From: an uncultured Fretibacterium sp.
GTDB lineage: Bacteria; Synergistota; Synergistia; Synergistales; Aminobacteriaceae
Assembly (NCBI RefSeq): GCF_963548695.1
Contig: NZ_CAUUWA010000054.1
Span: 1-15,869, forward strand
Direction: 5' to 3'
Length of the DNA: 15,869 nt
In this document: one piece after another, positions 7,223-13,103 of the stretch
Layout of the letters: each line of letters begins with the position of its first letter
Position numbering within the stretch: the stretch's first letter is position 1
The notes under the pieces: generated by a model
Seen by the model: the letters and a program-made list of their open reading frames with translations, nothing else
The model's database searches: none
Told to the model about the DNA's origin: nothing
Translations under genes and position numbers: made by a program

Positions 7223-7912
7223 CTACTTTTTCACCTTCTGGCGCACGTAGGTTCCGTCCAGAACAACCCCCATACCACACCAGCCGCTCTGCTTGAACTC
7301 GAGCGAGGTGGTCACCGTCGCCGTGTCGCCCTTGAAGGTCACGGTCATCCGGGCCTCCTCGGCCTCGGGATCGACGAACTCCGCAACCCCGTCCTTCAAG
7401 CGCCCCCTGCCGGACAGCTCTCCCACATTCGCATTTCCCGGGGAGGTCTCGCGAACGGCCTCGATCTTCGCCTCCAGATTGGGCAGGGTGCGGTTGTAGA
7501 CCTTGAGCCACCCATCCTCGCCGCCCTTCCCCTTACGGACGTAAAATCCCTGCACCCCGGAGGGGCTGCCCATCAGAAAGGCCTTGTCCGCGGCCGCCCG
7601 GATCGCCTCCGTCCGCATTTCCGTGGCCAGGGCATAGGCCTTCGGGGCCTCCATCCCATCCTCCATGAGCTCCTTCGCCTCGGTGTCCCGACCCTTGGCG
7701 ACCCACACACCCTGCTCCTTCTTCAACGCCTCGAACGCGGCCTTCGGCATGACCTTCTTCGCCTCGGCCCAGGCCTGGTTCAGGGCCTTATCGGCCGCGG
7801 CGAACCCGGGATCCTTCAGCATCTCCCGGTACTCCGCGTCGGTCAGGGCCAACGCGGACCCCGCAAGGATCCCAACCCAGCACAACGATGCCAGAAACTT
7901 TCTCATCATCAT
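7223..7912 (-). CDS. exported LprI/DUF1311-like protein
   Basis: A 229-residue protein with a signal peptide (about 1-22, MMMRKFLASL... ending ALA). Residues about 34-110 are helical and match the LprI/DUF1311 pattern (QAWAEAKK, EQGVWVAKGRD). Some family members inhibit lysozyme in the periplasm. The C-terminal part (about 118-228) is a predicted beta-rich domain ending in GWCGMGVVLDGTYV, a form often attached to LprI modules. Inhibitor activity is inferred only. The first of three consecutive ATGs (7910-7912) is chosen because AGGAGG lies 6 nt upstream. It lies 81 nt after the unknown exported gene, likely in one transcript with it. Both genes sit between the 28-bp direct repeats. Confidence 0.8.
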   Translation of the reverse strand: MMMRKFLASLCWVGILAGSALALTDAEYREMLKDPGFAAADKALNQAWAEAKKVMPKAAFEALKKEQGVWVAKGRDTEAKELMEDGMEAPKAYALATEMRTEAIRAAADKAFLMGSPSGVQGFYVRKGKGGEDGWLKVYNRTLPNLEAKIEAVRETSPGNANVGELSGRGRLKDGVAEFVDPEAEEARMTVTFKGDTATVTTSLEFKQSGWCGMGVVLDGTYVRQKVKK

Positions 7913-7993
7913 CTTCTTCCTCCTGTCTCAGACTCGGGCGGCACTCCCCGGGGGCTCTCCGCCGTTATCGCGCCATTACCCCCTCCGGTCGGG

Positions 7994-8569
7994 TCACTCC
8001 ATCCCCAGCGCCAGGCTTTCAACAGCCTGAAACGCAAGATCGTCCCAGGGACTTCTCGACCCCTCATCGCGAGAAGAGGGATAGGAGACCTCGCACTCGG
8101 CCCAGACCTCCTCGTTGACCACGAACTTGCGCTGAAAGAACCTGTCGCCGTCCCACCAGCAGAGCCTCCAGGAGTCCTCCGTCAGATTCTCGAAGACAAA
8201 ATCTTTTCCCACGGATTGCTTGGCGTCCTCAAAAGCCGACCTCAGCGTGTCCTCATCCATGACATTCCCACCCGAAACCCGAAAACGCGCCTTTCCATCC
8301 TTTGAAGCCAGAATTATCCCATCCGCATTGTCCGGCAGCGTGACGACTTCCGAAAAGAGCTCATACGGAACCTCCACAGAATAACCGAAACGGTCGTTTC
8401 CATAAAAAAGCAGTCCCTCCCCCTCCTTGCCGGGTATAGGGTAGAGGTTGACCTCCGTCCCCCGTTCCTTGTCCTTGAGGGTCAGGGCCGGCTCGAAAGC
8501 CAGCGCCCCGGATACCGCCAGAAGAAACGTGATAAAGGACAATAACGCCTTAAAACAAACGTTTTTCAT
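7994..8569 (-). CDS. exported protein of unknown function
   Basis: A 191-residue protein that I do not recognise. It begins with a clear signal peptide (about 1-24, ending SGALA). The mature part contains DRFGYSVEVP (59-68), a mixed alpha/beta pattern with a WRLCWWDGDRFF stretch (about 134-145), and two Cys that could pair. The start ATG (8567-8569) has GGAGG 9 nt upstream. It begins 45 nt after the Memo gene stop and precedes the LprI-like gene, with which it shares the exported character and the flanking 28-bp repeats. A role in the cell envelope is a guess from location. Confidence 0.75.
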   Translation of the reverse strand: MKNVCFKALLSFITFLLAVSGALAFEPALTLKDKERGTEVNLYPIPGKEGEGLLFYGNDRFGYSVEVPYELFSEVVTLPDNADGIILASKDGKARFRVSGGNVMDEDTLRSAFEDAKQSVGKDFVFENLTEDSWRLCWWDGDRFFQRKFVVNEEVWAECEVSYPSSRDEGSRSPWDDLAFQAVESLALGME

Positions 8570-8614
8570 AATACCCTACCTCCACTCGATACTGTGCTTT
8601 CAAAATACTGCCAT

Positions 8615-9397
8615 TCAACGAGAGAACAACACCGTGGCGTGGCCGGTGGTGCGGCTCGCGTTCGGAAGGAAGTCCGCGGAGTTGCTGCGCTCCAGCAGCT
8701 CGCTCCGCACGGCTCCGAGGCTTTGCAGGAGCGTCAGGAGGAGCCGAGCGCCCCGCGGACAGTCCACGTCCAGCCCGTTGAGCTCGTCCAGGCGGAACGC
8801 GCGTATCGCCGCGAGGGTGCGCTCGTCCTCGGCGTCGGACTCCGCGCGGGGCTTGTAGTGGGAGAGGTCCATGCTCAGGATGACCACGCCGCCGCGCTCG
8901 CGAAGGAGCGCCTCCAGGGCCCTTCGCATGCGCAGGACCTGCAGGTCCGTCGCGCGGGACTTCACGACCAAGGGCAGCACCGGGACGTCGCCAAAGAACT
9001 TGCGTATGCGCGGAATGTGCTCCGTGATTCCGTGGTCGCGCCGGGGGACGCCGTCCTGGCGCAGGGCCGCTCCCTTCAGGGACGAGGCCCCCTCCGCATC
9101 GGCCCGCAGGAGTCCCGAGGGCGTCCGCCAGTCCGCCGCCGAGAACACGATGTTCTGCCGCGCCCTCATGAAGTGGTCGGGCCCGATCAGGATGACGCGC
9201 GCCGGGTGAGGAATCTGCTCCCGAATCCGTTCGTAGAGGCGGTCGATGAGGGCCCCCGCCACGTTGTGATGGGGCGCGACGGCCCCGACGACGAGGGGCG
9301 GCTCCCCGCTCCCGAGGGCCGGGGAGGCGGAGAGCGTTAAGAACAGGAGCAGGAGCAGAAACGGGAGCAGGGACAAACGCTGGAGGGCACGCGGCAC
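8615..9397 (-). CDS. exported Memo-family (AmmeMemoRadiSam B-like) protein
   Basis: A 260-residue protein of the Memo fold, related to LigB-type dioxygenases. Conserved landmarks: APHHNVAG (41-48), ILIGPDHF (69-76), RDHGITEHIPRI (120-131), SMDLSHY (175-181), a Cys at 213 (VDCPRG) and a C-terminal TTGHATVLF. His 43/44, His 75 and Cys 213 are good candidates for the metal site known in human MEMO1. I choose the GTG at 9395-9397: AGGGG lies just upstream, and the protein then starts with an ideal signal peptide (RALQR, long Leu-rich core, ASPALG). The frame runs further to 9505, but that would overlap the DUF3160 gene and the hairpin at 9420-9449. Most bacterial Memo proteins are cytoplasmic, so export is unusual. 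No AmmeMemoRadiSam A or radical SAM partner is in the window. Confidence 0.85.
   Translation of the reverse strand: MPRALQRLSLLPFLLLLLFLTLSASPALGSGEPPLVVGAVAPHHNVAGALIDRLYERIREQIPHPARVILIGPDHFMRARQNIVFSAADWRTPSGLLRADAEGASSLKGAALRQDGVPRRDHGITEHIPRIRKFFGDVPVLPLVVKSRATDLQVLRMRRALEALLRERGGVVILSMDLSHYKPRAESDAEDERTLAAIRAFRLDELNGLDVDCPRGARLLLTLLQSLGAVRSELLERSNSADFLPNASRTTGHATVLFSR
8624..8651. repeat. 28-bp direct repeat, copy in the Memo gene
   Basis: Identical over 28 bp to 7169-7196, same orientation, 1455 bp apart. It encodes the TTGHATVLF end of the Memo-family protein. Flanking bases differ immediately on both sides. With the other copy it brackets two genes. Confidence 0.85.
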
Positions 9398-9419
9398 GGA
9401 GCCCCTGCCGGGGAGGAAC

Positions 9420-9449
9420 GGGCGCGGCCGGAGCACCCCGGCCGCGCCC
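9420..9449. terminator. perfect 12-bp GC hairpin after the DUF3160 gene
   Basis: GGGCGCGGCCGG (9420-9431) and CCGGCCGCGCCC (9438-9449) are exact reverse complements around a 6-nt loop. The hairpin starts 6 bp past the DUF3160 stop codon and ends 22 bp before the chosen GTG of the Memo gene. No T-run follows on the minus strand, so it is more likely an attenuator or mRNA-stabilising hairpin than a full intrinsic terminator. Confidence 0.55.
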
Positions 9450-9455
9450 CAGGCG

Positions 9456-11942
9456 CTACTCGTACAGCTTGCCATGCCAGGCCGGCAGGTACTTCTTGAG
9501 GTCATTCTGCCTCTTCGGGTTATAGACGATCTCCTTCCACCGGTCGTCGTTCATGCGCCCTTCTTCAAGCGCTTGGGTGAAGGTGTAGTAGGAGAACATA
9601 TACCCCTCCGTCACGCGGAAGCCGCCGGACTTGTCGTTGACGTAGACGCTGAGCCTGCGCGGCGCTCCGACCCCCATGAAGAGGGCCCGGCCGGCCGAGG
9701 CGTCCGTCGCCACGTCGGCGACCAGGGCCATCCTCAGCTGATTCTGGGACTTCTCGCCGTAGACCTCGTAGGTATCCTCGGGCAGGACCGAGGGCAGGCT
9801 CAGCTCGAGGATGGTCAGGAAGTCCGACGGCGTCATCGCGTCCTCGAGCGCACGGTCCGCGATGCCGGCCAGGGTCTCCATCTCCTCGGAGAACTGGGAG
9901 AACTTCTCGCGATAATACTCGTGCTCATCGGGAAACATGGGGGTCAGAAACTCCAGGATCTTGCGCGCACTCTCCGCCAGGGCACGGTAGAGCTTCGGCT
10001 CCGGCTCCACGTAGCCGCGTGCAAACGGCTGGGAGAAGGGCCCGGCCTCCCAATCGTCCCCGGGGTCCCCCATCTCGGCCCCGCTCTGCTCGGCGTAGAG
10101 GATGGTGTCGTGCTTCAGCTCGGTCATGGAGGCCTCCGCCGTCGTGAGTTTCTTGTAGCCCCAGGCGGCGGTGCGGGCGAAGAACTGCTGCGCCCCCTCG
10201 GAGACGTTATAGCCGCGCAGGGCGGAGAGCCAGGCGGTATAGACGTTCGCCCCATCCGTGGAGCTGCGGTACTCCGGCCACCGCTCCTCCAGCGCCTTCA
10301 GGTTGGCCCCGTAGTCCTTGAACTTCTCGTAGGGCTTGACCTCGTCCAGGGCCTGGGGCGAGCCCAGGACCGCCATGACGTCCAGCGGGTCTGGCAGGGC
10401 TCGCTTCTCCTCCTTCGTGCTCGTTCGGGGATGGGTGAGCGCATCGAAGATCATCGCGTCGAAGGTGATCCGGCGCGGCAGTACGGCGAACTTCTTGCCG
10501 GGCAGCTTCTGGATGGCGCTGGCCTTTCCGGTCTTGTCCAGGACCTCCAGGAGCTCCTTCACCCTGCCCGCGTCGCCCAGGTCGCCGAGGTTGAACGGCT
10601 TCAGCGCCTCGGCAAGCTCGTCCCACGTGTTGACGTTCGAGCCGCCGACCAGGTAGCGGATGGGGTCGTAGAGGGCACGCCACTTTTCCTGAACCTGCGG
10701 CACGGAGAGGATGTGGCACAGCAGCAGCGTGGCCGCGGCTCCTCCCTCGTCGTCCAGCGGGAACGGCGTCCCCAGCAGATAGGTGGTGCGGAAATAGGCC
10801 TTGAAGTCCTCGTTCAGAGTGTAGTGCCCGCGCGGGGCGAAGAGGGTGAAGTCCTGCGGCAGCCCCGTGAAGGGGTTGTCGCCCGTCCCCTCTCCCGCCA
10901 TCGCCCCCTTCGCGAATCCGGCGATGCCGTCATGGATCTCCGCACCCCCGTTCGTCAGCAGGTGCATGGCGAGAATGAGGTAATCGACGACCATCGAGGC
11001 GGCGTTTCGCCCCAGCTCCGAGCTCTCCAGGTCGTGGGGCAGGTCCTTCAGGGCCTCGTTCATGGCGGACAGCAGCTCGAAGGTACGCGGCAGCAGCGCC
11101 TTCTGCTCCACCTTCTGAAGCATCCGGTCGAAGTAGAGGTGAAACGCGTGGAGCGGCAGGTCCGCGGTGATGAAGCGGGGGGTGAGCGAGTCGATGCTGC
11201 TGTAGGCGTCCACCATGTCGTCCTCGTTCAGGTACTCTATAAAGACGGGCTTGGGATCGACGTAAAATCCGTTCTTCAGCAGCGCCTTGCGCTCGGCGGC
11301 GTCCAGTTTTGCGGGGAGCTTGTCCTCCTCCACCCGCGACAGCTCCGGCTTGGAGGCCGACAGGTCGACGAGCTCGGACTCGGGAAGCCAGCCGCCGCGG
11401 CGGTCCGATCCCGAGCCTCCTTCGGAGTAGTCCGTGCCGAAGATGCAGAGCAGCCACGCCGTCCCCTCGGCGTCCTTCGCCCGCCCCTCCGCGGTGACCA
11501 CGGCCCCTCGCGGCAGGGAGAAGGAATGGAAGTCCGAGACGGGGCGCTGGCCCGGCAGCAGGAAGGGCGCCGTCCCGTCCTTCATCACCTGATAGGACTT
11601 CGCGTCCACCGGTTCGTATTGGGGCATGGGCGTCAGCGCCGCGGCCTCGACGAATCCCAGCTCCCCCTCCGGGCCGGACAGGGACAACCACCCTTTTCGG
11701 GAGGAGGGCTTCCCCTCCACGAGATCCCCGTAGACCAGCACTCCCTGGATCCCCTCGTCATACGGAATATCCTTCCATCCCCCGCCGGGCGCGGCCTTGA
11801 CGGCCTTGACGGTCTCGAACAGCGGCGTGATGCGCGCCGTAACGACGTACTGCGTCCCGCCCTTGGCCCACGCGGGCAGCTCGCAGAACGAGAGCGCCGC
11901 GCACAGGACACACACAAAAAATCCCAACCACTTCATCCTCAA
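9456..11942 (-). CDS. exported DUF3160 protein with N-terminal SH3-like modules
   Basis: An 828-residue protein with a signal peptide (about 1-26, ending PAWA). Two SH3-like stretches follow: about 30-106 (GWLSLSGPEGELGFVEAA) and about 138-194 (RGGWLPESELVDL). The DUF3160 domain fills the rest from about 222, with the hallmark RFITADLPLHAFHLYFD (256-272) and the late YTFTQALEEGRMND. DUF3160 proteins are mostly exported and helical; their biochemical function is unknown. The SH3-like modules suggest attachment to peptidoglycan or surface polymers, which is inference. The start is likely the TTG at 11940-11942 (GAGG 8 nt upstream); an ATG two codons later (11934-11936) is the alternative, but its spacing to a ribosome site is poor. 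It heads the minus-strand run leading to the Memo, unknown and LprI-like genes. Confidence 0.85.
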   Translation of the reverse strand: MRMKWLGFFVCVLCAALSFCELPAWAKGGTQYVVTARITPLFETVKAVKAAPGGGWKDIPYDEGIQGVLVYGDLVEGKPSSRKGWLSLSGPEGELGFVEAAALTPMPQYEPVDAKSYQVMKDGTAPFLLPGQRPVSDFHSFSLPRGAVVTAEGRAKDAEGTAWLLCIFGTDYSEGGSGSDRRGGWLPESELVDLSASKPELSRVEEDKLPAKLDAAERKALLKNGFYVDPKPVFIEYLNEDDMVDAYSSIDSLTPRFITADLPLHAFHLYFDRMLQKVEQKALLPRTFELLSAMNEALKDLPHDLESSELGRNAASMVVDYLILAMHLLTNGGAEIHDGIAGFAKGAMAGEGTGDNPFTGLPQDFTLFAPRGHYTLNEDFKAYFRTTYLLGTPFPLDDEGGAAATLLLCHILSVPQVQEKWRALYDPIRYLVGGSNVNTWDELAEALKPFNLGDLGDAGRVKELLEVLDKTGKASAIQKLPGKKFAVLPRRITFDAMIFDALTHPRTSTKEEKRALPDPLDVMAVLGSPQALDEVKPYEKFKDYGANLKALEERWPEYRSSTDGANVYTAWLSALRGYNVSEGAQQFFARTAAWGYKKLTTAEASMTELKHDTILYAEQSGAEMGDPGDDWEAGPFSQPFARGYVEPEPKLYRALAESARKILEFLTPMFPDEHEYYREKFSQFSEEMETLAGIADRALEDAMTPSDFLTILELSLPSVLPEDTYEVYGEKSQNQLRMALVADVATDASAGRALFMGVGAPRRLSVYVNDKSGGFRVTEGYMFSYYTFTQALEEGRMNDDRWKEIVYNPKRQNDLKKYLPAWHGKLYE

Positions 11943-12021
11943 TCAAATCACCTCATTCGTCCTTCGCGCTCCTCCCGGTGCTTGGAGACGGAGCGCTTCG
12001 AGTGTCATAGCCTTCCCCCAT

Positions 12022-12049
12022 ACTATACCGCAGGAACGCCTTCCGTAAC
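12022..12049 (-). promoter_or_regulatory. candidate promoter for the DUF3160 gene
   Basis: On the minus strand TATAGT (12022-12027), 5 of 6 to the -10 consensus, follows a weak GTTACG (12044-12049) at 16 nt. The remaining divergent intergenic DNA (11943-12185) holds the promoter of the opposite operon and nothing else I can support. Confidence 0.3.
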
Positions 12050-12103
12050 TCCACCTCCGGGTGGATTGCCGGGGTGGTTTTTTCCACCGCTCCCGTCACA
12101 TTA

Positions 12104-12131
12104 TTGACATATGACGGAAAGATGGTATCTT
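12104..12131 (+). promoter_or_regulatory. near-consensus promoter of the metal-binding/DUF134 operon
   Basis: TTGACA (12104-12109, 6 of 6), a 16-nt spacer and TATCTT (12126-12131, 4 of 6) preceded by TG-G, an extended -10. Transcription would start near 12138, right at the palindrome. The upstream ATG at 12111 lies inside this promoter and is not a start. Confidence 0.7.
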
Positions 12132-12137
12132 AGTAAA

Positions 12138-12149
12138 TGGCATATGCCA
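12138..12149. promoter_or_regulatory. 12-bp perfect palindrome, candidate operator
   Basis: TGGCATATGCCA is a perfect 12-bp palindrome starting 6 nt after the -10 box. It therefore overlaps the expected transcription start of the operon that encodes a DUF134 DNA-binding protein. Autoregulation by that protein is the simplest idea, but it is untested. A related half-site, GACATATGAC, lies in the promoter (12106-12115). Confidence 0.45.
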
Positions 12150-12185
12150 GATAAGAATCAAGGAAACGATCGAGGAGGGGTAACG

Positions 12186-12257
12186 ATGGAAGAACGAATG
12201 GAAGAGGGAATGAAAGAGGGAATGGAAGAGGGAATGGAAGAGGGAATGGAAGTGCGA
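12186..12257 (+). repeat. six 12-bp coding repeats (MEEG type)
   Basis: Six tandem 12-nt units close to ATGGAAGAGGGA encode MEER, MEEG, MKEG, MEEG, MEEG and MEVR. Units 4 and 5 are identical. Each interior junction reads GAGGGAATG, which resembles a ribosome site running into a start codon. Copy number could vary between strains by slippage. Confidence 0.8.
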
Positions 12258-12554
12258 GCGGAGGAACGGAGCAGGGAGCAGGGGAAGCGGCACGGCTGCT
12301 GCCATGGGCACGGCGGGTCGGACTGCGGCAAGGGCGGCGAGGGCAAAGGGCACTGCCACGGGAAGGGGAACGGAGGCGGCTGCGGGCACGGTCACGGCAC
12401 GGGAGAGGGGAACGAAAGCGGCGGGGGCAAAGGACACTGCCACGGAAAGAGGAATGAAGGCGGCTGCGGGCACGGTCACGGCGCGGGAGAGAAAGACAAG
12501 GGGAGCTGTTCCCAGGAGGGTGAAGCCGCGGACTCCCCCGCGGCGGAAGCCTGA
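12186..12554 (+). CDS. Cys/His/Gly-rich putative metal-binding protein
   Basis: A 122-residue protein in two parts. Residues 1-24 are six four-residue units of the MEEG type, giving an acidic helix. From about residue 36 on it is rich in Gly, His and Cys, with HGCCHGHGG and two copies of a 28-residue unit containing KGHCHGK and GGCGHGHG. Such Cys/His clusters are typical of metal storage or metal delivery proteins; which metal (Ni, Cu, Zn, Fe) cannot be read from sequence. There is no signal peptide, so it should be cytoplasmic. The start is the ATG at 12186, with GAGGAGGGG ending 5 nt upstream; a longer frame to 12111 would begin inside the promoter. The DUF134 gene follows 19 nt after the stop. 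I do not recognise a named family. Confidence 0.8.
   Translation: MEERMEEGMKEGMEEGMEEGMEVRAEERSREQGKRHGCCHGHGGSDCGKGGEGKGHCHGKGNGGGCGHGHGTGEGNESGGGKGHCHGKRNEGGCGHGHGAGEKDKGSCSQEGEAADSPAAEA
12341..12491 (+). repeat. 84-bp period coding repeat in the His-rich protein
   Basis: Segments 12341-12407 and 12425-12491 are 67 bp each and differ at about six positions. The offset is 84 bp, exactly 28 codons, so the frame is kept. Each encodes one KGHCHGK...GGCGHGHG metal-binding unit. Confidence 0.8.
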
Positions 12555-12573
12555 GGCGTTCGAGGCCCATCCG

Positions 12574-12948
12574 ATGCCCCGGCCAATGAAACGGCGGTCT
12601 GTCTCCGCAATGCCCTGCTGCTCCCGCTTCGCCCCGGCATCCGGGGAACGGGAGTGCGCCGCGGGCGACCCCGTGGTCCTGTCGGTGGACGAGTACGAGG
12701 CCCTTCGCCTCATCGACCTGGAGGGGCTGAGCCAGGAGGAGTGCGCCGGACGCATGCAGGTCGCCCGAACGACGGTCCAGGCCATCTACGACCGCGCCCG
12801 CGCCAAGGTTGCGGATTTTCTGGTCAACGCCAGGGAGCTCCGGATCGAGGGCGGGACCTACCGCATCTGCGGGGCGTGCGGCCCGGGCGGGGCGGAGCGT
12901 CATGGGCACGGCTGCTGCCGGCACGGAAAGGACTCCGGCCCTCGTTAG
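12574..12948 (+). CDS. DUF134 (UPF0251) DNA-binding protein with Cys/His tail
   Basis: A 124-residue predicted transcription regulator. The family pattern is clear: RPMKRRSV (3-10), VVLSVDEYEALRLIDLEGLSQEE (34-56), a sigma-like helix-turn-helix (about 52-76, MQVARTTVQAIYDRARAKVA) and LRIEGGTYRI (89-98). The conserved core ends there. The last ~25 residues add CGACGPGG and HGHGCCRHGK, a Cys/His cluster like that of the protein encoded just upstream. A metal-sensing role is therefore plausible but inferred. The ATG at 12574 has GAGG 8 nt upstream and lies 19 nt after the preceding stop. The longer open frame overlapping the upstream gene is rejected because the family starts at MPRP. Confidence 0.88.
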   Translation: MPRPMKRRSVSAMPCCSRFAPASGERECAAGDPVVLSVDEYEALRLIDLEGLSQEECAGRMQVARTTVQAIYDRARAKVADFLVNARELRIEGGTYRICGACGPGGAERHGHGCCRHGKDSGPR

Positions 12949-12964
12949 GCCACGCGCATCACGG

Positions 12965-13007
12965 AAAAAATCGCAGGGATCGAGCCCGCCGGCGGAGCCG
13001 GTGGGCT
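12965..13007 (-). terminator. possible terminator of the calcium-repeat gene
   Basis: On the minus strand AGCCCACCGGC (12997-13007) pairs with GCCGGCGGGCT (12983-12993), with one G-U pair and a 3-nt loop. A T6 run (12965-12970) follows about 12 nt after the stem, farther than usual. On the plus strand the same hairpin lies 34 nt after the DUF134 stop but has no T-run. The rest of 12949-13103 shows no gene I can support. Confidence 0.35.
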
Positions 13008-13103
13008 GCACCGCCTCCGTGAGGGCCCCCTGCCGGCAGCCCCTGAAGGTACGCGCCCCCGCCCCCGCCAGCCACAGAAGCCCCAGCACAAAACGCAGCG
13101 GCG

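Noticed and set aside
7942..7970. GC-rich imperfect hairpin between the unknown exported and LprI-like genes as a terminator
   Set aside because: Imperfect stem and no T-run; the two genes are more likely co-transcribed.
9398..9505. N-terminal extension of the Memo protein to 9505
   Set aside because: It would overlap the DUF3160 gene and a perfect hairpin and bury the signal peptide.
12063..12089. GGTGG-T6-CCACC stretch as a terminator
   Set aside because: The T-run is the loop, not the tail, and no gene ends nearby on the plus strand.
9474..12107. 877-codon open frame on the plus strand
   Set aside because: Antisense shadow of the DUF3160 gene in GC-rich DNA; Leu/Arg/Gly-rich with no recognisable domain.
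12111..12185. N-terminal extension of the His-rich protein to the ATG at 12111
   Set aside because: That ATG lies between the -35 and -10 boxes; the ATG at 12186 has a strong ribosome site.
12186..12491. Short regular repeats as a CRISPR array
   Set aside because: Repeats are in-frame coding units without unique spacers of CRISPR length, inside a gene with its own promoter and ribosome site.
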